NCBI GenBank assembly: GCA_934754475.1
Contig: CAKVHV010000005.1
Location: 17,655-81,654, forward strand
Length of the DNA: 64,000 nucleotides
Origin: an uncultured Clostridia bacterium
GTDB taxonomy: Bacteria; Bacillota; Clostridia; Christensenellales; UBA1242
Direction of reading: 5' to 3'
The position numbers and the translations under genes are program-made. The notes beneath the pieces are model-generated. The model was given only the letters and a program-made list of their open reading frames with translations, searched no databases and was not told the origin of the DNA. Of this stretch, positions 7,166-16,309 are shown piece after piece (within the stretch, counting starts at the first letter, position 1; every line of letters starts with the position of its first letter).

Positions 7166-9769
7166 ATGAAAAGAGTTACAAAAATACTAGTATCAGTTCT
7201 TGCTATTATGTGTTTTGGATTTGTGCTTTCGGCTTGTAAACCAAAGATAGAAAATGCTCAAGTCAAAAATGGAACACTTGCAACTACAATCGCCAAAGGC
7301 GAAGAACTAGATACTTCCAAAACAATCGTAATCGTTAATTATTCAGATAGTTCCACCAAGGAAGTTGAGTCCAAAGACCTAACATTTGGTGAAATTGATA
7401 TCAATATTGTGGGAACTCAAAAATTAAAAATAACTTTTGAAGATTATAGTTTTGAAGTTCCAATCAAAGTCGTTGCAACCGAAGCCGATGTAAGTACAAT
7501 TACGTCACTCAATAGTAGACTTCTCAACGAGTTTAATGCAAACAAATCTATTCGTTCAGACAACAAAGAAATGGAATTTATAGATAGAACACAAATTCTT
7601 CAAGTTGGTGACGATAATCCATTTAATTTTAGATTATTTGCATCAGGCATAGATGGTGCAGGTGTTAGAAGAACTAATATTACTCGTGTAAGAACAAATG
7701 TCAAAATCGAAGAAAAACAAGGCAATACCTACACCGAACTTACTGGAGATAATCTAAATAGTATTGTAGAAATAGATACAGTCAACACTACTTTGGACTT
7801 TAAGGAAAGTGCTATAGGCAAAACATATAGAGTAACAGTTTCGGCTGCTAATGTAGATGAAGATTATTTGGAAGAAGGTGGTGCAACAACATCATTTACA
7901 ACCGAACTTCAAGTTGTTGACGGATACAACGTATACAATGCCAAAGACTTGTCTTTGTATGACAACGTTCATGCTAGTTTTGATTCAATCAAACCTACAA
8001 CTCAAAATGTCAAAGCTCTTATACTTCAAGACAATATCACAATAACCAAAGACGATGTAAGAAAAGATGCATTCTGGTCAGAAAGTTCTCCAAATTATAG
8101 TGGTAGTCTAAATAATCTTACTGACCAAACTGTTATTGGCTCACCAATAGACGCTAGCGAAGACGGAATATATCATAGAACATTGGCGGACGGTGAAACT
8201 TTTAACTTCCTTGGTAATTACTTTACGATAGATGCCAAAAATTTCCCAAAAATGGTTTTGGAATTTACAAACCCAGATAATGGTGTTAATGTAGAAAAAT
8301 CCGAATATATGACAGCACACTTGTCACTATTCTATAATGACGCACTTGCATCTAATCCAAATGCAAGTACAGTCAACTGGGCAAACATCCACTTTGTTGG
8401 AAATGGTGAATTAAATGCTAAACCAGAAAACTCCGGTGCTATAATTCTATCCAAAGCCAAAGTTGTCAACTTCAATGCAACAAACAATATTACTCACTAC
8501 TTTTATATTACAAACTTCTTCTCTTATGAAGAACCTTTGAGAGCCGACCAAGGCAATAATGTCTTGCTTAATTGCAAAGCATTCAAGTCTTATCAAACTC
8601 TTATTTATACTTGGGGTGTAAAAAATCTCAAAATCGTTAACTGCGAACTTAGAGATGCCGGTGGCCCAGTTATGATTGCCGACCACTGCAAACAAGACGA
8701 CAATGATACAACCGGCACTACTGGTTATACAAGTTCGATAGACATCATTAATTCCAATCTTGAATCCAAAGTAACCGGCAAAGAGCCATGGTTCACAGTT
8801 TATGGAGCAGGCGAATTATTTGGACAATTAACAATGGCTGACCAATTATTTACAGGCATTGACCCAATAACCGGCAAACCAAATGGACTTCCACAAAATC
8901 TTGTTACCATGACCGCTGGATATGCAAACGATAACGGAACACTTGTTCCTAAGGTTAACTTTGTTGCTGTTTTGAAGAGTGGCTCCGTTCAAGGTTTGTC
9001 ATCCAAACGTATCAAAGGATATATTAGAGTATTTGAAACTCAATTAGATTATGACAAATTCTATTCGGCAGAAAACCCAGAAAAAACAACTTATGGACTA
9101 GATATGTCAAATAGTTCGGTTGTAGATAGAGTATTCAATGACCCAACTTCTAGTATCTACTTTGAAAGCAGTAAGTCGGGTGGCTATATCAACTCTAACG
9201 TAGGTACAAATAGTGACGTAACAATGAAATCAGATGACAAAGTTAATGGATTGTATGCAGGAATTGCTGCAGGCATGCAACGAGCAGGCGTTACAGTTGC
9301 TCCTACTCAAGAACAATTTGCATCACTTAATTTTGAACAAAAGAAAGGTGCAATTGCTCAGATGATTCAAGGCATTAGCGTATCAGACCTTCTTCCAGTT
9401 GCTAACAAAATTGGCTTCTTAGGGCAAATCTACGAATCCGCCAAAAATAAAGTATTCAAAGAAATTAGTGGATGGGATAATGCTTTAACTCAAGGTGAGA
9501 TTGATGGAGAAATTGCTAGATTAACTACTTTGAAAGAAGAAACAGAAAATCAAGACGACAAAAATAAAATTGATGCTAGAATCAAAGAATTGCAAGGCTT
9601 AACAGCATTAAGCGAAGCCGAAGCGCTTGAATGGAAAACAACTCATTTAGTAAGTGCAGTGGCATCAATTGAGCCAGATGCTTCTTATGCCGACGGAAAA
9701 TATTCAAATATTTATATCTTTAATGGCATGGGTGCAATGATTCAAATGTATCCAAAAACTAATGCTTAA
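7166..9769 (+). CDS. large surface lipoprotein with N-terminal Ig-like domain
   Basis: The protein is 867 residues long. The signal peptide MKRVTKILVSVLAIMCFGF ends in the lipobox LSAC, so Cys24 should be lipidated and anchored outside the membrane. Residues about 30-110 form one bacterial Ig-like domain resembling the Big_3 type (segment IVIVNYSDSSTKEVESKDL). The middle is beta-rich and may be a right-handed beta-helix, given runs such as NLKIVNCELRDAGG and SSIDIINSNLES. Near residues 765-820 is a charged helical stretch. AAAGGGAGATAA precedes the ATG. It lies 110 bases after the ABC exporter operon and may be functionally linked to it. A substrate-binding or adhesive role is possible but not shown. 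Confidence 0.75.
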   Translation: MKRVTKILVSVLAIMCFGFVLSACKPKIENAQVKNGTLATTIAKGEELDTSKTIVIVNYSDSSTKEVESKDLTFGEIDINIVGTQKLKITFEDYSFEVPIKVVATEADVSTITSLNSRLLNEFNANKSIRSDNKEMEFIDRTQILQVGDDNPFNFRLFASGIDGAGVRRTNITRVRTNVKIEEKQGNTYTELTGDNLNSIVEIDTVNTTLDFKESAIGKTYRVTVSAANVDEDYLEEGGATTSFTTELQVVDGYNVYNAKDLSLYDNVHASFDSIKPTTQNVKALILQDNITITKDDVRKDAFWSESSPNYSGSLNNLTDQTVIGSPIDASEDGIYHRTLADGETFNFLGNYFTIDAKNFPKMVLEFTNPDNGVNVEKSEYMTAHLSLFYNDALASNPNASTVNWANIHFVGNGELNAKPENSGAIILSKAKVVNFNATNNITHYFYITNFFSYEEPLRADQGNNVLLNCKAFKSYQTLIYTWGVKNLKIVNCELRDAGGPVMIADHCKQDDNDTTGTTGYTSSIDIINSNLESKVTGKEPWFTVYGAGELFGQLTMADQLFTGIDPITGKPNGLPQNLVTMTAGYANDNGTLVPKVNFVAVLKSGSVQGLSSKRIKGYIRVFETQLDYDKFYSAENPEKTTYGLDMSNSSVVDRVFNDPTSSIYFESSKSGGYINSNVGTNSDVTMKSDDKVNGLYAGIAAGMQRAGVTVAPTQEQFASLNFEQKKGAIAQMIQGISVSDLLPVANKIGFLGQIYESAKNKVFKEISGWDNALTQGEIDGEIARLTTLKEETENQDDKNKIDARIKELQGLTALSEAEALEWKTTHLVSAVASIEPDASYADGKYSNIYIFNGMGAMIQMYPKTNA

Positions 9770-9790
9770 AAATTTTATATAAAAATAAAA

Positions 9791-9823
9791 AAGATGTTGA
9801 AAATTTAATTCAACATCTTTTTT
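9791..9823. terminator. bidirectional terminator between convergent lipoprotein and ArsR genes
   Basis: Arms 9791-9801 and 9809-9819 form an 11-bp perfect stem around a 7-base loop, with T runs on both strands. It serves the plus-strand lipoprotein gene and the minus-strand regulator. Confidence 0.85.
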
Positions 9824-9838
9824 GTTATTTATACTTAT

Positions 9839-10195
9839 TTAGCCTATTTTCTTAGTTTTATTTAAATAAAAGTCAACTCCGTTTAGCATTATGTTATTGA
9901 CAAACTTGTCGGTGGCTTTGTAGAATATGTATTTATTTTTTCTTTTTTGAGTAACAACTCCGTTTGTTTTAAGAATCCTTAGTTGGTGACTGAGAGTTGT
10001 TTGATTAATGCCAAGTAATTGAGACAAATCATTAACACACATTTCGTGAACGAGCAAAGATATGAGTATTTTAAGCCTTGTGCTATCCGAAAAAATACTA
10101 TAAAAGTTGGATAACTTTGTACAAACTTCTTCGTCGGGGATGCTTTGTTTGATTAAATTTTTGTTCTCACGACTTATAAAAATTGGCTCTTCCAT
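9839..10195 (-). CDS. ArsR/SmtB-family winged-helix transcriptional regulator
   Basis: The start is the ATG at 10195, giving 118 residues, because AAAGGAAG lies just upstream on the minus strand. A longer frame adds an unlikely NNNN-rich leader. The winged-helix core runs from LSNFYSIFSDSTRLKILISL to KRKNKYIFYKATD. The recognition helix is LLGINQTTLSHQLRIL and the wing follows. The alpha-3 metal site of CadC/ArsR proteins (ELCVCDL) appears as EMCVNDL, so only one of its two cysteines remains. Another Cys lies upstream in EEVCTKL. The effector is therefore uncertain, metal or otherwise. No metal transporter sits next to it; the divergent neighbour is a small hydrophobic protein. Confidence 0.88.
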   Translation of the reverse strand: MEEPIFISRENKNLIKQSIPDEEVCTKLSNFYSIFSDSTRLKILISLLVHEMCVNDLSQLLGINQTTLSHQLRILKTNGVVTQKRKNKYIFYKATDKFVNNIMLNGVDFYLNKTKKIG

Positions 10196-10383
10196 ACACT
10201 TCCTTTTGTGATTATTATTATTTTTTATATTCATATTACTTACGAAATATTTGATTTAAATTTGAGATTACAATATTTACTGTCTTTCAAAAATATTTTA
10301 ACAAATTAAGAATACTTAAGCAATTTGGCACAAAAAAATTTTTTGTAGCATAATAACTAAAAAGAAAATATTTTGGGGGAATT

Positions 10384-10608
10384 ATGAATTTAAGTAATGA
10401 TGTAATGCTTATTTTGTTGCTATCCATTCTATCTAGTCCAACTGACGAAAATGGCGAAGTAGAATACGCTAGCAATACAAATTTTTTGTTGCTACTATTG
10501 TTGGTTCTAAATAGTAGCCGAACGCTAGATAATTTGTGTAATTATGGAACTTGTTATCCAAATAGTTGCAATAGATGTAGTGGCACAAACTCGTTAAATA
10601 TTTTTTAG
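10384..10608 (+). CDS. small hydrophobic Cys-containing protein, unknown
   Basis: This 74-residue protein has two hydrophobic segments, MLILLLSILSS and NFLLLLLLVLNSS, and a Cys-rich tail (CNYGTCYPNSCNRC). The ATG is preceded by TTGGGGGA, a plausible ribosome binding site. It is transcribed divergently from the ArsR-type regulator with about 190 bases between them, so regulation by that protein is possible. I do not recognise the family. Its size and cysteine pattern would suit a small membrane or spore-coat-associated peptide, but this is only a guess. Confidence 0.45.
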   Translation: MNLSNDVMLILLLSILSSPTDENGEVEYASNTNFLLLLLLVLNSSRTLDNLCNYGTCYPNSCNRCSGTNSLNIF

Positions 10609-10739
10609 TTTGATTGTGTAGGTATTTTGTCAAACGTGGTTTTGATATTGGGTGTAATAAATAATATGAAATACAAAATTTTTTGAAAAATCAAAAAATT
10701 TCTAGTGTCAAAAATTATTAGGATTACATAGTATGAAGT

Positions 10740-10907
10740 GTATAGGCAATACAACAAGTAAAAATTTAAAAATTCCCTAAATAATTTTTGCCTATACCTT
10801 TCCCTTTACACAATCGCTAGATATAGACTTGACTAGACTTTGCTTGTACAAAAGAAAAAACGATTGTTTCAAATATTTGGATGTCAATTATGTTTGACAT
10901 CCTTTTT
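10740..10907 (+). ncRNA. candidate structured RNA or leader with three hairpins
   Basis: The gap 10609-10989 holds no convincing ORF but shows ordered inverted repeats. A 10-bp stem pairs 10740-10749 with 10788-10797. A 7-bp stem pairs 10810-10816 with 10861-10867. A 9-bp hairpin (10879-10887 with 10894-10902) is followed by T5. The last element is a good intrinsic terminator about 80 bases before the next ATG. The arrangement fits either a small RNA of about 170 bases or an attenuating leader for the gene at 10990. I do not recognise it as 6S RNA, tmRNA, RNase P RNA or a known riboswitch. Confidence 0.4.
10879..10907 (+). terminator. intrinsic terminator upstream of the four-helix membrane protein
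   Basis: A 9-bp perfect stem (GGATGTCAA with TTGACATCC) and a 6-base loop are followed by TTTTT. It ends the candidate RNA at 10740 or acts as an attenuator. Confidence 0.75.
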
Positions 10908-10989
10908 ACTTATTTTGGAAAGTGGATTTTTAAATATTTTGTCGAATTTTGAGAAAAATAAAGTAAATAAATAAGGAGGGTGGGTAAAT

Positions 10990-11418
10990 ATGGATGCAAA
11001 TTTAAAGAAAGTACTACAAATAGTAGTTTACTATTCACTTATTGCAATAATGGTTGCGTTTGAAGTCTTCTTTATGATAACTCTAGCAAATGCAAGCATG
11101 GCATTGTGGGAACAAATTTGTTATTTCGTTCTAGCGGGACTTCTTGTAGGTGTTGTAGTTTATGATATTATTTGTACTTGTATGCAATCTCAAAAATACA
11201 TATCTGGTTTTATTCTATATGTAATTACTGCTTGTGTACTAGTTTTAAGTCTTATTGTTATGGCACTTAACTCAAATAATGGTAGACTACTTATTGACAT
11301 TAGCGAAAGATTCTTTAGAATAATTTTATTTAGTTATCTTATTAATGCTTTTGCAATTCTTATCTATTGTACAGGCGAAAAACTCATTGTCACTAGTACA
11401 AATAGAGCAAAAAAATAA
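10990..11418 (+). CDS. four-helix membrane protein, unknown
   Basis: This 142-residue protein has four evenly spaced transmembrane segments: VVYYSLIAIMVAFEVFFMI, ICYFVLAGLLVGVVVYDII, SGFILYVITACVLVLSLIV and IILFSYLINAFAILIYC. The tail is short and basic. The ribosome binding site AAGGAGGGTGGG is very strong. It is flanked by terminators on both sides, so it is monocistronic. I do not recognise the family; no catalytic or transport motif is visible. Confidence 0.65.
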   Translation: MDANLKKVLQIVVYYSLIAIMVAFEVFFMITLANASMALWEQICYFVLAGLLVGVVVYDIICTCMQSQKYISGFILYVITACVLVLSLIVMALNSNNGRLLIDISERFFRIILFSYLINAFAILIYCTGEKLIVTSTNRAKK

Positions 11419-11435
11419 ATTAAATAAATTTATTT

Positions 11436-11495
11436 AAATCATATTAGAAATGGGGACTTTATTTAATCTTAAAAATTTCTAATATGATTTTTTTT
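11436..11495 (+). terminator. strong intrinsic terminator
   Basis: Arms 11436-11451 and 11475-11490 form a 16-bp perfect stem, followed by a long T run. The 5' arm also carries an A run, so it may work on both strands. The remaining gap to 11666 is AT-rich and otherwise empty. Confidence 0.85.
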
Positions 11496-11666
11496 GTAAC
11501 CAAATAGAACTCAAATTTCATATAATAATTCTTGTATTGCTTGAATTTTTTGTGAACTTAGGAAATTGATAAGTTTATATTTTTTTATTTACTTTCAAAA
11601 ATCGTTTGGAAAAAGATTAATTCGTAAGGTATCATAAAAATATAAAATAAAGAAAAGGAGAAATTT

Positions 11667-13217
11667 ATGAAAAAATTTTTTAAAATGCTAGTTTGTGTAC
11701 TTTGCATTATTCCATGCTTATTTATGTTTACAGCGTGCGGAAAAGATGATAGCAAAGAACCAACAATTTCGGAACAAGGGTTTAATACAATCAAAGCAAT
11801 TGCTAACAAAAACGTTAAAATTGTTGAAGGTCGTACATACAACTATAATAGTAAGTCCAAAATGACCATGAACTATGACACGACTGGTCTTGACGAAAAC
11901 TTGGCGAAAGAACTAAATAAACAAGCGGGAGAAATTAAGTCGGAAAATATCGCTCTGCTTGGTTTTAGTCAGGACGGTGAAGGAATTTATAGAACCAAAT
12001 CTCTTAGTTCGTTTCAAGAAGATTGGGAGATTAGAGAAACCGCTATTAAGAAAGAAAATATTGGCGGAACTCAAAAGTATGTAAAATATGATTACAGCAA
12101 AGATAGCAAGAGAGAAGAGACTCAAGCCGTAATTGTTGGAGACGATTATGTCAAAGTTGTTTTTCCAGAAAATGATGACTTTATGTTAACATCTGGCGAA
12201 TTCCTTGCAGACTTCAAAGATTGTGAAAATATTGAAGAAATGAAACAAAAATTAAGTGCTCTTGCGAGCGAAGTAAATTTGGACGAAGAAGTTTTGGACG
12301 AAACAAAATTTTCTGGCACACTTGATATAACCAAAGAAAATGACAAGTTCAAATTAATTGGTGGCATGAGTTATACAAATTTGCAAATTGAAGACGAAAA
12401 AACACAGACTACTTCTACTGCAAATGTAATAGGCTCAGTTGAAGTTGTATTTGACACAAACGAAATTATATCTTACAAAGTCAAAATAGATTTTTCGGTT
12501 GTTGGCAAATATAATGTTAGCATGACTGACACTCCAAACTTGATTAATGCAACTTCCGCCATAAGTATCGAAAGCCAAGAAAACATTCAAAACACTTTTG
12601 ACAAATCCGAATTAAATAAAGATTATCTAAGCCTAGTAGATTCAACTGATATTTCTTTGGCATCGGTGAGTGTAAAAGTTTATCTTAATGGAACAACATA
12701 TTATTTTTCATCAACAGATGCATATGCAAACTATGGTGATGATATTAATGTAGCTACACTATTAGAACAATGTCAACCTAGAAGTAACTTTGCAAATTGC
12801 ACTATTGCAAAACTTTATCTTGACAAAGATATGACCAAAGAAGTTACAGCAGACAATCTTAAGAAATATCCATCATATGACTTGAAATTATACGCAAAAT
12901 TAGTTCCTAACGATGGCTATGCAGTAGTGAATATGACTATAACACAACTTTATCGTGACGGAAGTTTGAGCTATACTTATCAAACAGTTTTCGAAGTTGA
13001 AAAAGGTGCGGAAGGTCTAGATTTCTCATCTTGGTTGAGCGCTAATTATTACAAAGTTCAGTCTATTTCTGTTGACGGAGTTGCTGTGGCTAATACAACA
13101 ACCAAACTTGATGTCCCAGCCGAAGAAGAAGTAAGTGATATCAAAACTCCAAGTCTATATAATCTAAATATTGTACTTATTGAACTTCCAGAAGACGAAA
13201 AAATTTATAATTATTAA
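11667..13217 (+). CDS. surface lipoprotein, unknown
   Basis: The 516-residue protein begins with a lipoprotein signal MKKFFKMLVCVLCIIPCLF and lipobox FTAC, so it should be anchored by Cys24 on the outer face of the membrane. The mature region is Lys/Glu/Asp rich and mostly beta-predicted. Its N-terminal half includes MTMNYDTTGLDENLAKEL. The C-terminal part contains a segment SVKVYLNGTTYYFSSTDAYANYG and ends in a possible Ig-like fold. AAAGGAGAAA precedes the start. It is flanked by terminators and therefore monocistronic. No family is recognised; a bacterial DUF lipoprotein is likely. Confidence 0.7.
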   Translation: MKKFFKMLVCVLCIIPCLFMFTACGKDDSKEPTISEQGFNTIKAIANKNVKIVEGRTYNYNSKSKMTMNYDTTGLDENLAKELNKQAGEIKSENIALLGFSQDGEGIYRTKSLSSFQEDWEIRETAIKKENIGGTQKYVKYDYSKDSKREETQAVIVGDDYVKVVFPENDDFMLTSGEFLADFKDCENIEEMKQKLSALASEVNLDEEVLDETKFSGTLDITKENDKFKLIGGMSYTNLQIEDEKTQTTSTANVIGSVEVVFDTNEIISYKVKIDFSVVGKYNVSMTDTPNLINATSAISIESQENIQNTFDKSELNKDYLSLVDSTDISLASVSVKVYLNGTTYYFSSTDAYANYGDDINVATLLEQCQPRSNFANCTIAKLYLDKDMTKEVTADNLKKYPSYDLKLYAKLVPNDGYAVVNMTITQLYRDGSLSYTYQTVFEVEKGAEGLDFSSWLSANYYKVQSISVDGVAVANTTTKLDVPAEEEVSDIKTPSLYNLNIVLIELPEDEKIYNY

Positions 13218-13228
13218 TTTATAACAAT

Positions 13229-13268
13229 AAATGTTGACATTTGCAATTTGCAATGCCAACATTTTTTA
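13229..13268 (+). terminator. intrinsic terminator after lipoprotein gene
   Basis: AATGTTG (13230-13236) pairs with CAACATT (13257-13263). After one mismatch the stem continues with CATT/AATG, and a T run follows. Confidence 0.75.
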
Positions 13269-13335
13269 TTTAATATCCTTTACAAAAAAAAACAAATATT
13301 ATATACTTAATTATTATTTATAAGGAAATTAAAAT

Positions 13336-15339
13336 ATGAAAGATTTTGGCGATGAAAGATTAAAAAGAATGTTAGAAAATAGACCACACTGTCCAAAACG
13401 TGCGGTGCTAACTGGTGGCATGCCATATGGCAACAAAGACTTGCATTATGGTCACGTTTTAGGCATGTTCTTGTATGCAGATTTTATGGCGAGATTCTTA
13501 AGAGACCGAATTGGCAAGGATAATGTAATCTTTGTATCCGGAACAGATTGCTATGGCTCTCCCGCTCTTGAAACATATCGAAAAAAGTGCGAAGAAGGTT
13601 ACACCGGCACAATTACGGATATGGTGGAAGAATTCCACGAAAGACATGTCAAAGATTTGAAGAAATTTGAAATCTCACTTAATTATTTTGGTGCAAGTGG
13701 TGTGGGCGATGCAGTGCCTTTCCACAATGCTACAAGTGCTGAGTTCTTTGAAAAACTATATGACTATGGCTATCTCAAAAAGATGTCAACATTACAATTC
13801 TATGACGAAGACAAAAAGACTTTTCTAAATGGCAGACAAGTTCTTGGCAAATGTCCATACGAAGGCTGTCAAAGTGAAAAAGGCTATGCTGATGAGTGCG
13901 ATTTGGGACATCAATATATGCCACAAGAATTAATTGACCCAGTTAGTACTTTGAGTGGCAAAAAACCAGTTCTCAAAGAAATCACAAACTGGTATTTTGA
14001 TTTGCCAAGATGTTTGCCTTTGCTAACCGAATGGCTAGATAAAATGGAAAAGACCGAACTTAGACCTTTTGTTGTCAAAGAAATAAGAGAGTTTTTGAAA
14101 AAACCAGAGATTTATATCAAAAAAGACCAAATGGAAAAATTCGAAGATGTTAGATACTTACTTCCAACCTTTGAAATGCGTGAAGAAAAAAGCAAAGCCA
14201 GTTTTGTCCTAGTCTTTGATAAACTCGAAGACAGAGAGTGTGCGTGCGAAATGCTATCTAATGCTGGAATTAGATACAGAAACGGAAAAACTCTAACACC
14301 ATTTAGACTTAGTGGAAACATCGAATGGGGTGTCAAAGTTCCAGAAAAAGAAGGACTTAATGACTTGACATTCTATTGTTGGCCAGAAAGCCTTTGGGCA
14401 CCTATTAGTTTTACAAAAACATATCTATCCAAAACCGGCAAACAAGACACTTGGAAAGATTGGTGGTGCGACAAAGATAGTTATATTTATCAAATCCTTG
14501 GCGAAGATAATATGTATTTCTATGGGCCAGTTCAACACGCAATGTGGCTATGTACTCAAGGCAAAAACCCAAGCCTAGACATTCCAAAGGGCGAACTTCA
14601 AATGTCGCACTTGATTGTCAACAAACACTCGTTGTTCCTAGGCAACAAAGCAAGTAGTTCGGGAAGTGTAAAACCACCAAAGCCAGATGACTTGCTTAAA
14701 TTCTATACAGTTGAACAATTAAGAATGCACTTCTTGGGACTAAGTGTGGGAAATACATCATCGTCATTTATGCCTAAACCTTTTGACCCAGATGCAAGAC
14801 CTGAAGATGTTGACCCAGTTACAAAAGACGGAAACTTGCTTACTAATGTATACAATAGGGTGCTTAGAACACTCTTCTATACATGGCAATCTAAGTTTGA
14901 CGGAGTTGTCCCAGTAAGAGAAGTTAGTGAAGATATTCAAAAACAAGCAACCATGACAATTTTAAAATACGAAAAATTAATGTTCGACAACAAATTCCAC
15001 ATGGTTATGTACGAGTTAGACAATTATATTCGTGGAATTAATAAGTACTGGGTTGCAAATATCAAGGACTGCGAAAACGACGATGAAAAACTTGCATGCC
15101 TTATTGCAGATACTCTATATATGTGCAAAATTGCTATGGTCTTGTTGCATCCAGTTAGTCCTAGCAATATCGAAAAACTAAAAGAAGACTTGGCTCTAAG
15201 CGATGATGTGTTCGATTGGAATAGAATTGATGAACCAGTCTACAACTTTGTTCAAGACAAAAATTGCTATAGACCAAAGTTTATCGAACCTAGATACGAC
15301 TTTTTTGCAAAACACGAAAGCCAGTTCGAAAATGTTTAA
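13336..15339 (+). CDS. metG: methionyl-tRNA synthetase-like class I synthetase with degenerate KMSKS
   Basis: The 667-residue protein has a MetRS architecture. The Rossmann-fold start MPYGNKDLHYGHVLG carries HYGH at residues 37-40. A zinc-binding connective domain has Cys173, Cys178 and Cys187 before YMPQELIDP. The segment WGVKVPEKEGLNDLTFYCWPESLWAP matches the KVFYVWFDAP region. A helical anticodon domain follows. The position of the KMSKS loop reads LFLGNKASSSGS (about 433-444), so only the first Lys and some serines remain. There is also an unusual insertion at about residues 240-330. It may be an atypical active MetRS or a paralogue with another role. No C-terminal tRNA-binding OB domain is seen. 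Confidence 0.82.
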   Translation: MKDFGDERLKRMLENRPHCPKRAVLTGGMPYGNKDLHYGHVLGMFLYADFMARFLRDRIGKDNVIFVSGTDCYGSPALETYRKKCEEGYTGTITDMVEEFHERHVKDLKKFEISLNYFGASGVGDAVPFHNATSAEFFEKLYDYGYLKKMSTLQFYDEDKKTFLNGRQVLGKCPYEGCQSEKGYADECDLGHQYMPQELIDPVSTLSGKKPVLKEITNWYFDLPRCLPLLTEWLDKMEKTELRPFVVKEIREFLKKPEIYIKKDQMEKFEDVRYLLPTFEMREEKSKASFVLVFDKLEDRECACEMLSNAGIRYRNGKTLTPFRLSGNIEWGVKVPEKEGLNDLTFYCWPESLWAPISFTKTYLSKTGKQDTWKDWWCDKDSYIYQILGEDNMYFYGPVQHAMWLCTQGKNPSLDIPKGELQMSHLIVNKHSLFLGNKASSSGSVKPPKPDDLLKFYTVEQLRMHFLGLSVGNTSSSFMPKPFDPDARPEDVDPVTKDGNLLTNVYNRVLRTLFYTWQSKFDGVVPVREVSEDIQKQATMTILKYEKLMFDNKFHMVMYELDNYIRGINKYWVANIKDCENDDEKLACLIADTLYMCKIAMVLLHPVSPSNIEKLKEDLALSDDVFDWNRIDEPVYNFVQDKNCYRPKFIEPRYDFFAKHESQFENV

Positions 15340-15374
15340 TAAATAATATAATATTTTATAAATTAATAACTCAC

Positions 15375-15462
15375 AAAAAAAGAACATGTTATTTTGAAGT
15401 GAACCCCAAAAGTTAAATAACTTAAATGGGTTCGTTTCATTTTAATAATATGTTCTTTTTTT
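15375..15462. terminator. very long hairpin between convergent genes
   Basis: Arms 15375-15387 and 15450-15462 match over 13 bases (A7GAACAT with ATGTTCT7). Pairing continues inward with GTGAACCC against GGGTTC, so nearly the whole 88 bases folds on itself. A and T runs on both sides suit a bidirectional terminator for metG and the minus-strand YhhN-like gene. The inner GAACCCCAAAAGTT stretch also resembles ends of some IS3-group elements, but no transposase is present. Confidence 0.7.
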
Positions 15463-15512
15463 AAACTTAATGTTTATACATTTAATTCAATTATAAATTT
15501 GCCTAAATCAAA

Positions 15513-16226
15513 TTAGAGTAACATAAGTACTGCAACAAGCACAATTTGTGCTGCATAGTATAGACCATGATTAACAACAATCAAAAGTTTGCTGTCTAGT
15601 TTTCCGCCAAAGTATTGCATAGACAAAACTATATCGCTTAGGAAGAATAGTAACATTCCTACAAATCCTAACCACATAGCACCACCTAGAATGCTAAGTA
15701 TCAAAGTGTAAGCAGTCATAAAGGTTAATAAGAATGAATAAACGATTGTTTGGATTAGATAATCTCCAAATTCAAGTTTCATCTTTTTGCTAACCAAAAT
15801 AATTACTACAGTAAGTACAATTCCCGCACCAACGGATACAAGAATAGGCATCAATAAATCGGTGCTAAAGTTGTTGACAGCATACATACTAAAAGCCGAG
15901 AAGTAAGCCAAATGTCCTAGTCCAAAACTAAGCATGCCAGCATTTAGATAATATTTGTCATTGCCGGGATATACAACTTTTAAGTCAAGCAAAATGTCTC
16001 CAATCATTCCTAGCAAAAATCCCAAAGTAAATATACTAAGAGTAAGTCTGGTTGACGAGTCAACATAATTTGTACCCATTGTAACAATTGCCGAAGCAAC
16101 AAATGCAAAGGATGCAAGAGTTTTGAGCATTACACCCATAAGTCCGCCAAATTTTGCTCTAATTGCAATAAATACAATAGCCAAAACCGAACAGACAACC
16201 AAAAGAATAATTTGCAAAGTATTCAT
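15513..16226 (-). CDS. YhhN-family membrane protein (lysoplasmalogenase-like)
   Basis: This 237-residue protein has eight hydrophobic segments. Family marks of YhhN/TMEM86 are present: GMIGDILLDLK near residue 75, FFLSDIVLSMQ near residue 193, and NHGLYYAAQ near the C-terminus. Members hydrolyse the vinyl ether bond of lysoplasmalogens or have undefined lipid roles. Clostridia often make plasmalogens, so the activity would be sensible, but it is inferred from the family. AGGAGACAAAT precedes the ATG. uppP lies upstream on the same strand with 83 bases between them. Confidence 0.82.
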   Translation of the reverse strand: MNTLQIILLVVCSVLAIVFIAIRAKFGGLMGVMLKTLASFAFVASAIVTMGTNYVDSSTRLTLSIFTLGFLLGMIGDILLDLKVVYPGNDKYYLNAGMLSFGLGHLAYFSAFSMYAVNNFSTDLLMPILVSVGAGIVLTVVIILVSKKMKLEFGDYLIQTIVYSFLLTFMTAYTLILSILGGAMWLGFVGMLLFFLSDIVLSMQYFGGKLDSKLLIVVNHGLYYAAQIVLVAVLMLL

Positions 16227-16309
16227 ATTTGTCTCCTATAATATTTTTTGTAATTATATCAAAAATATTATTTTCTGTCTACGAAGTTTCGGGGTGCAAA
16301 TAATCTTTT

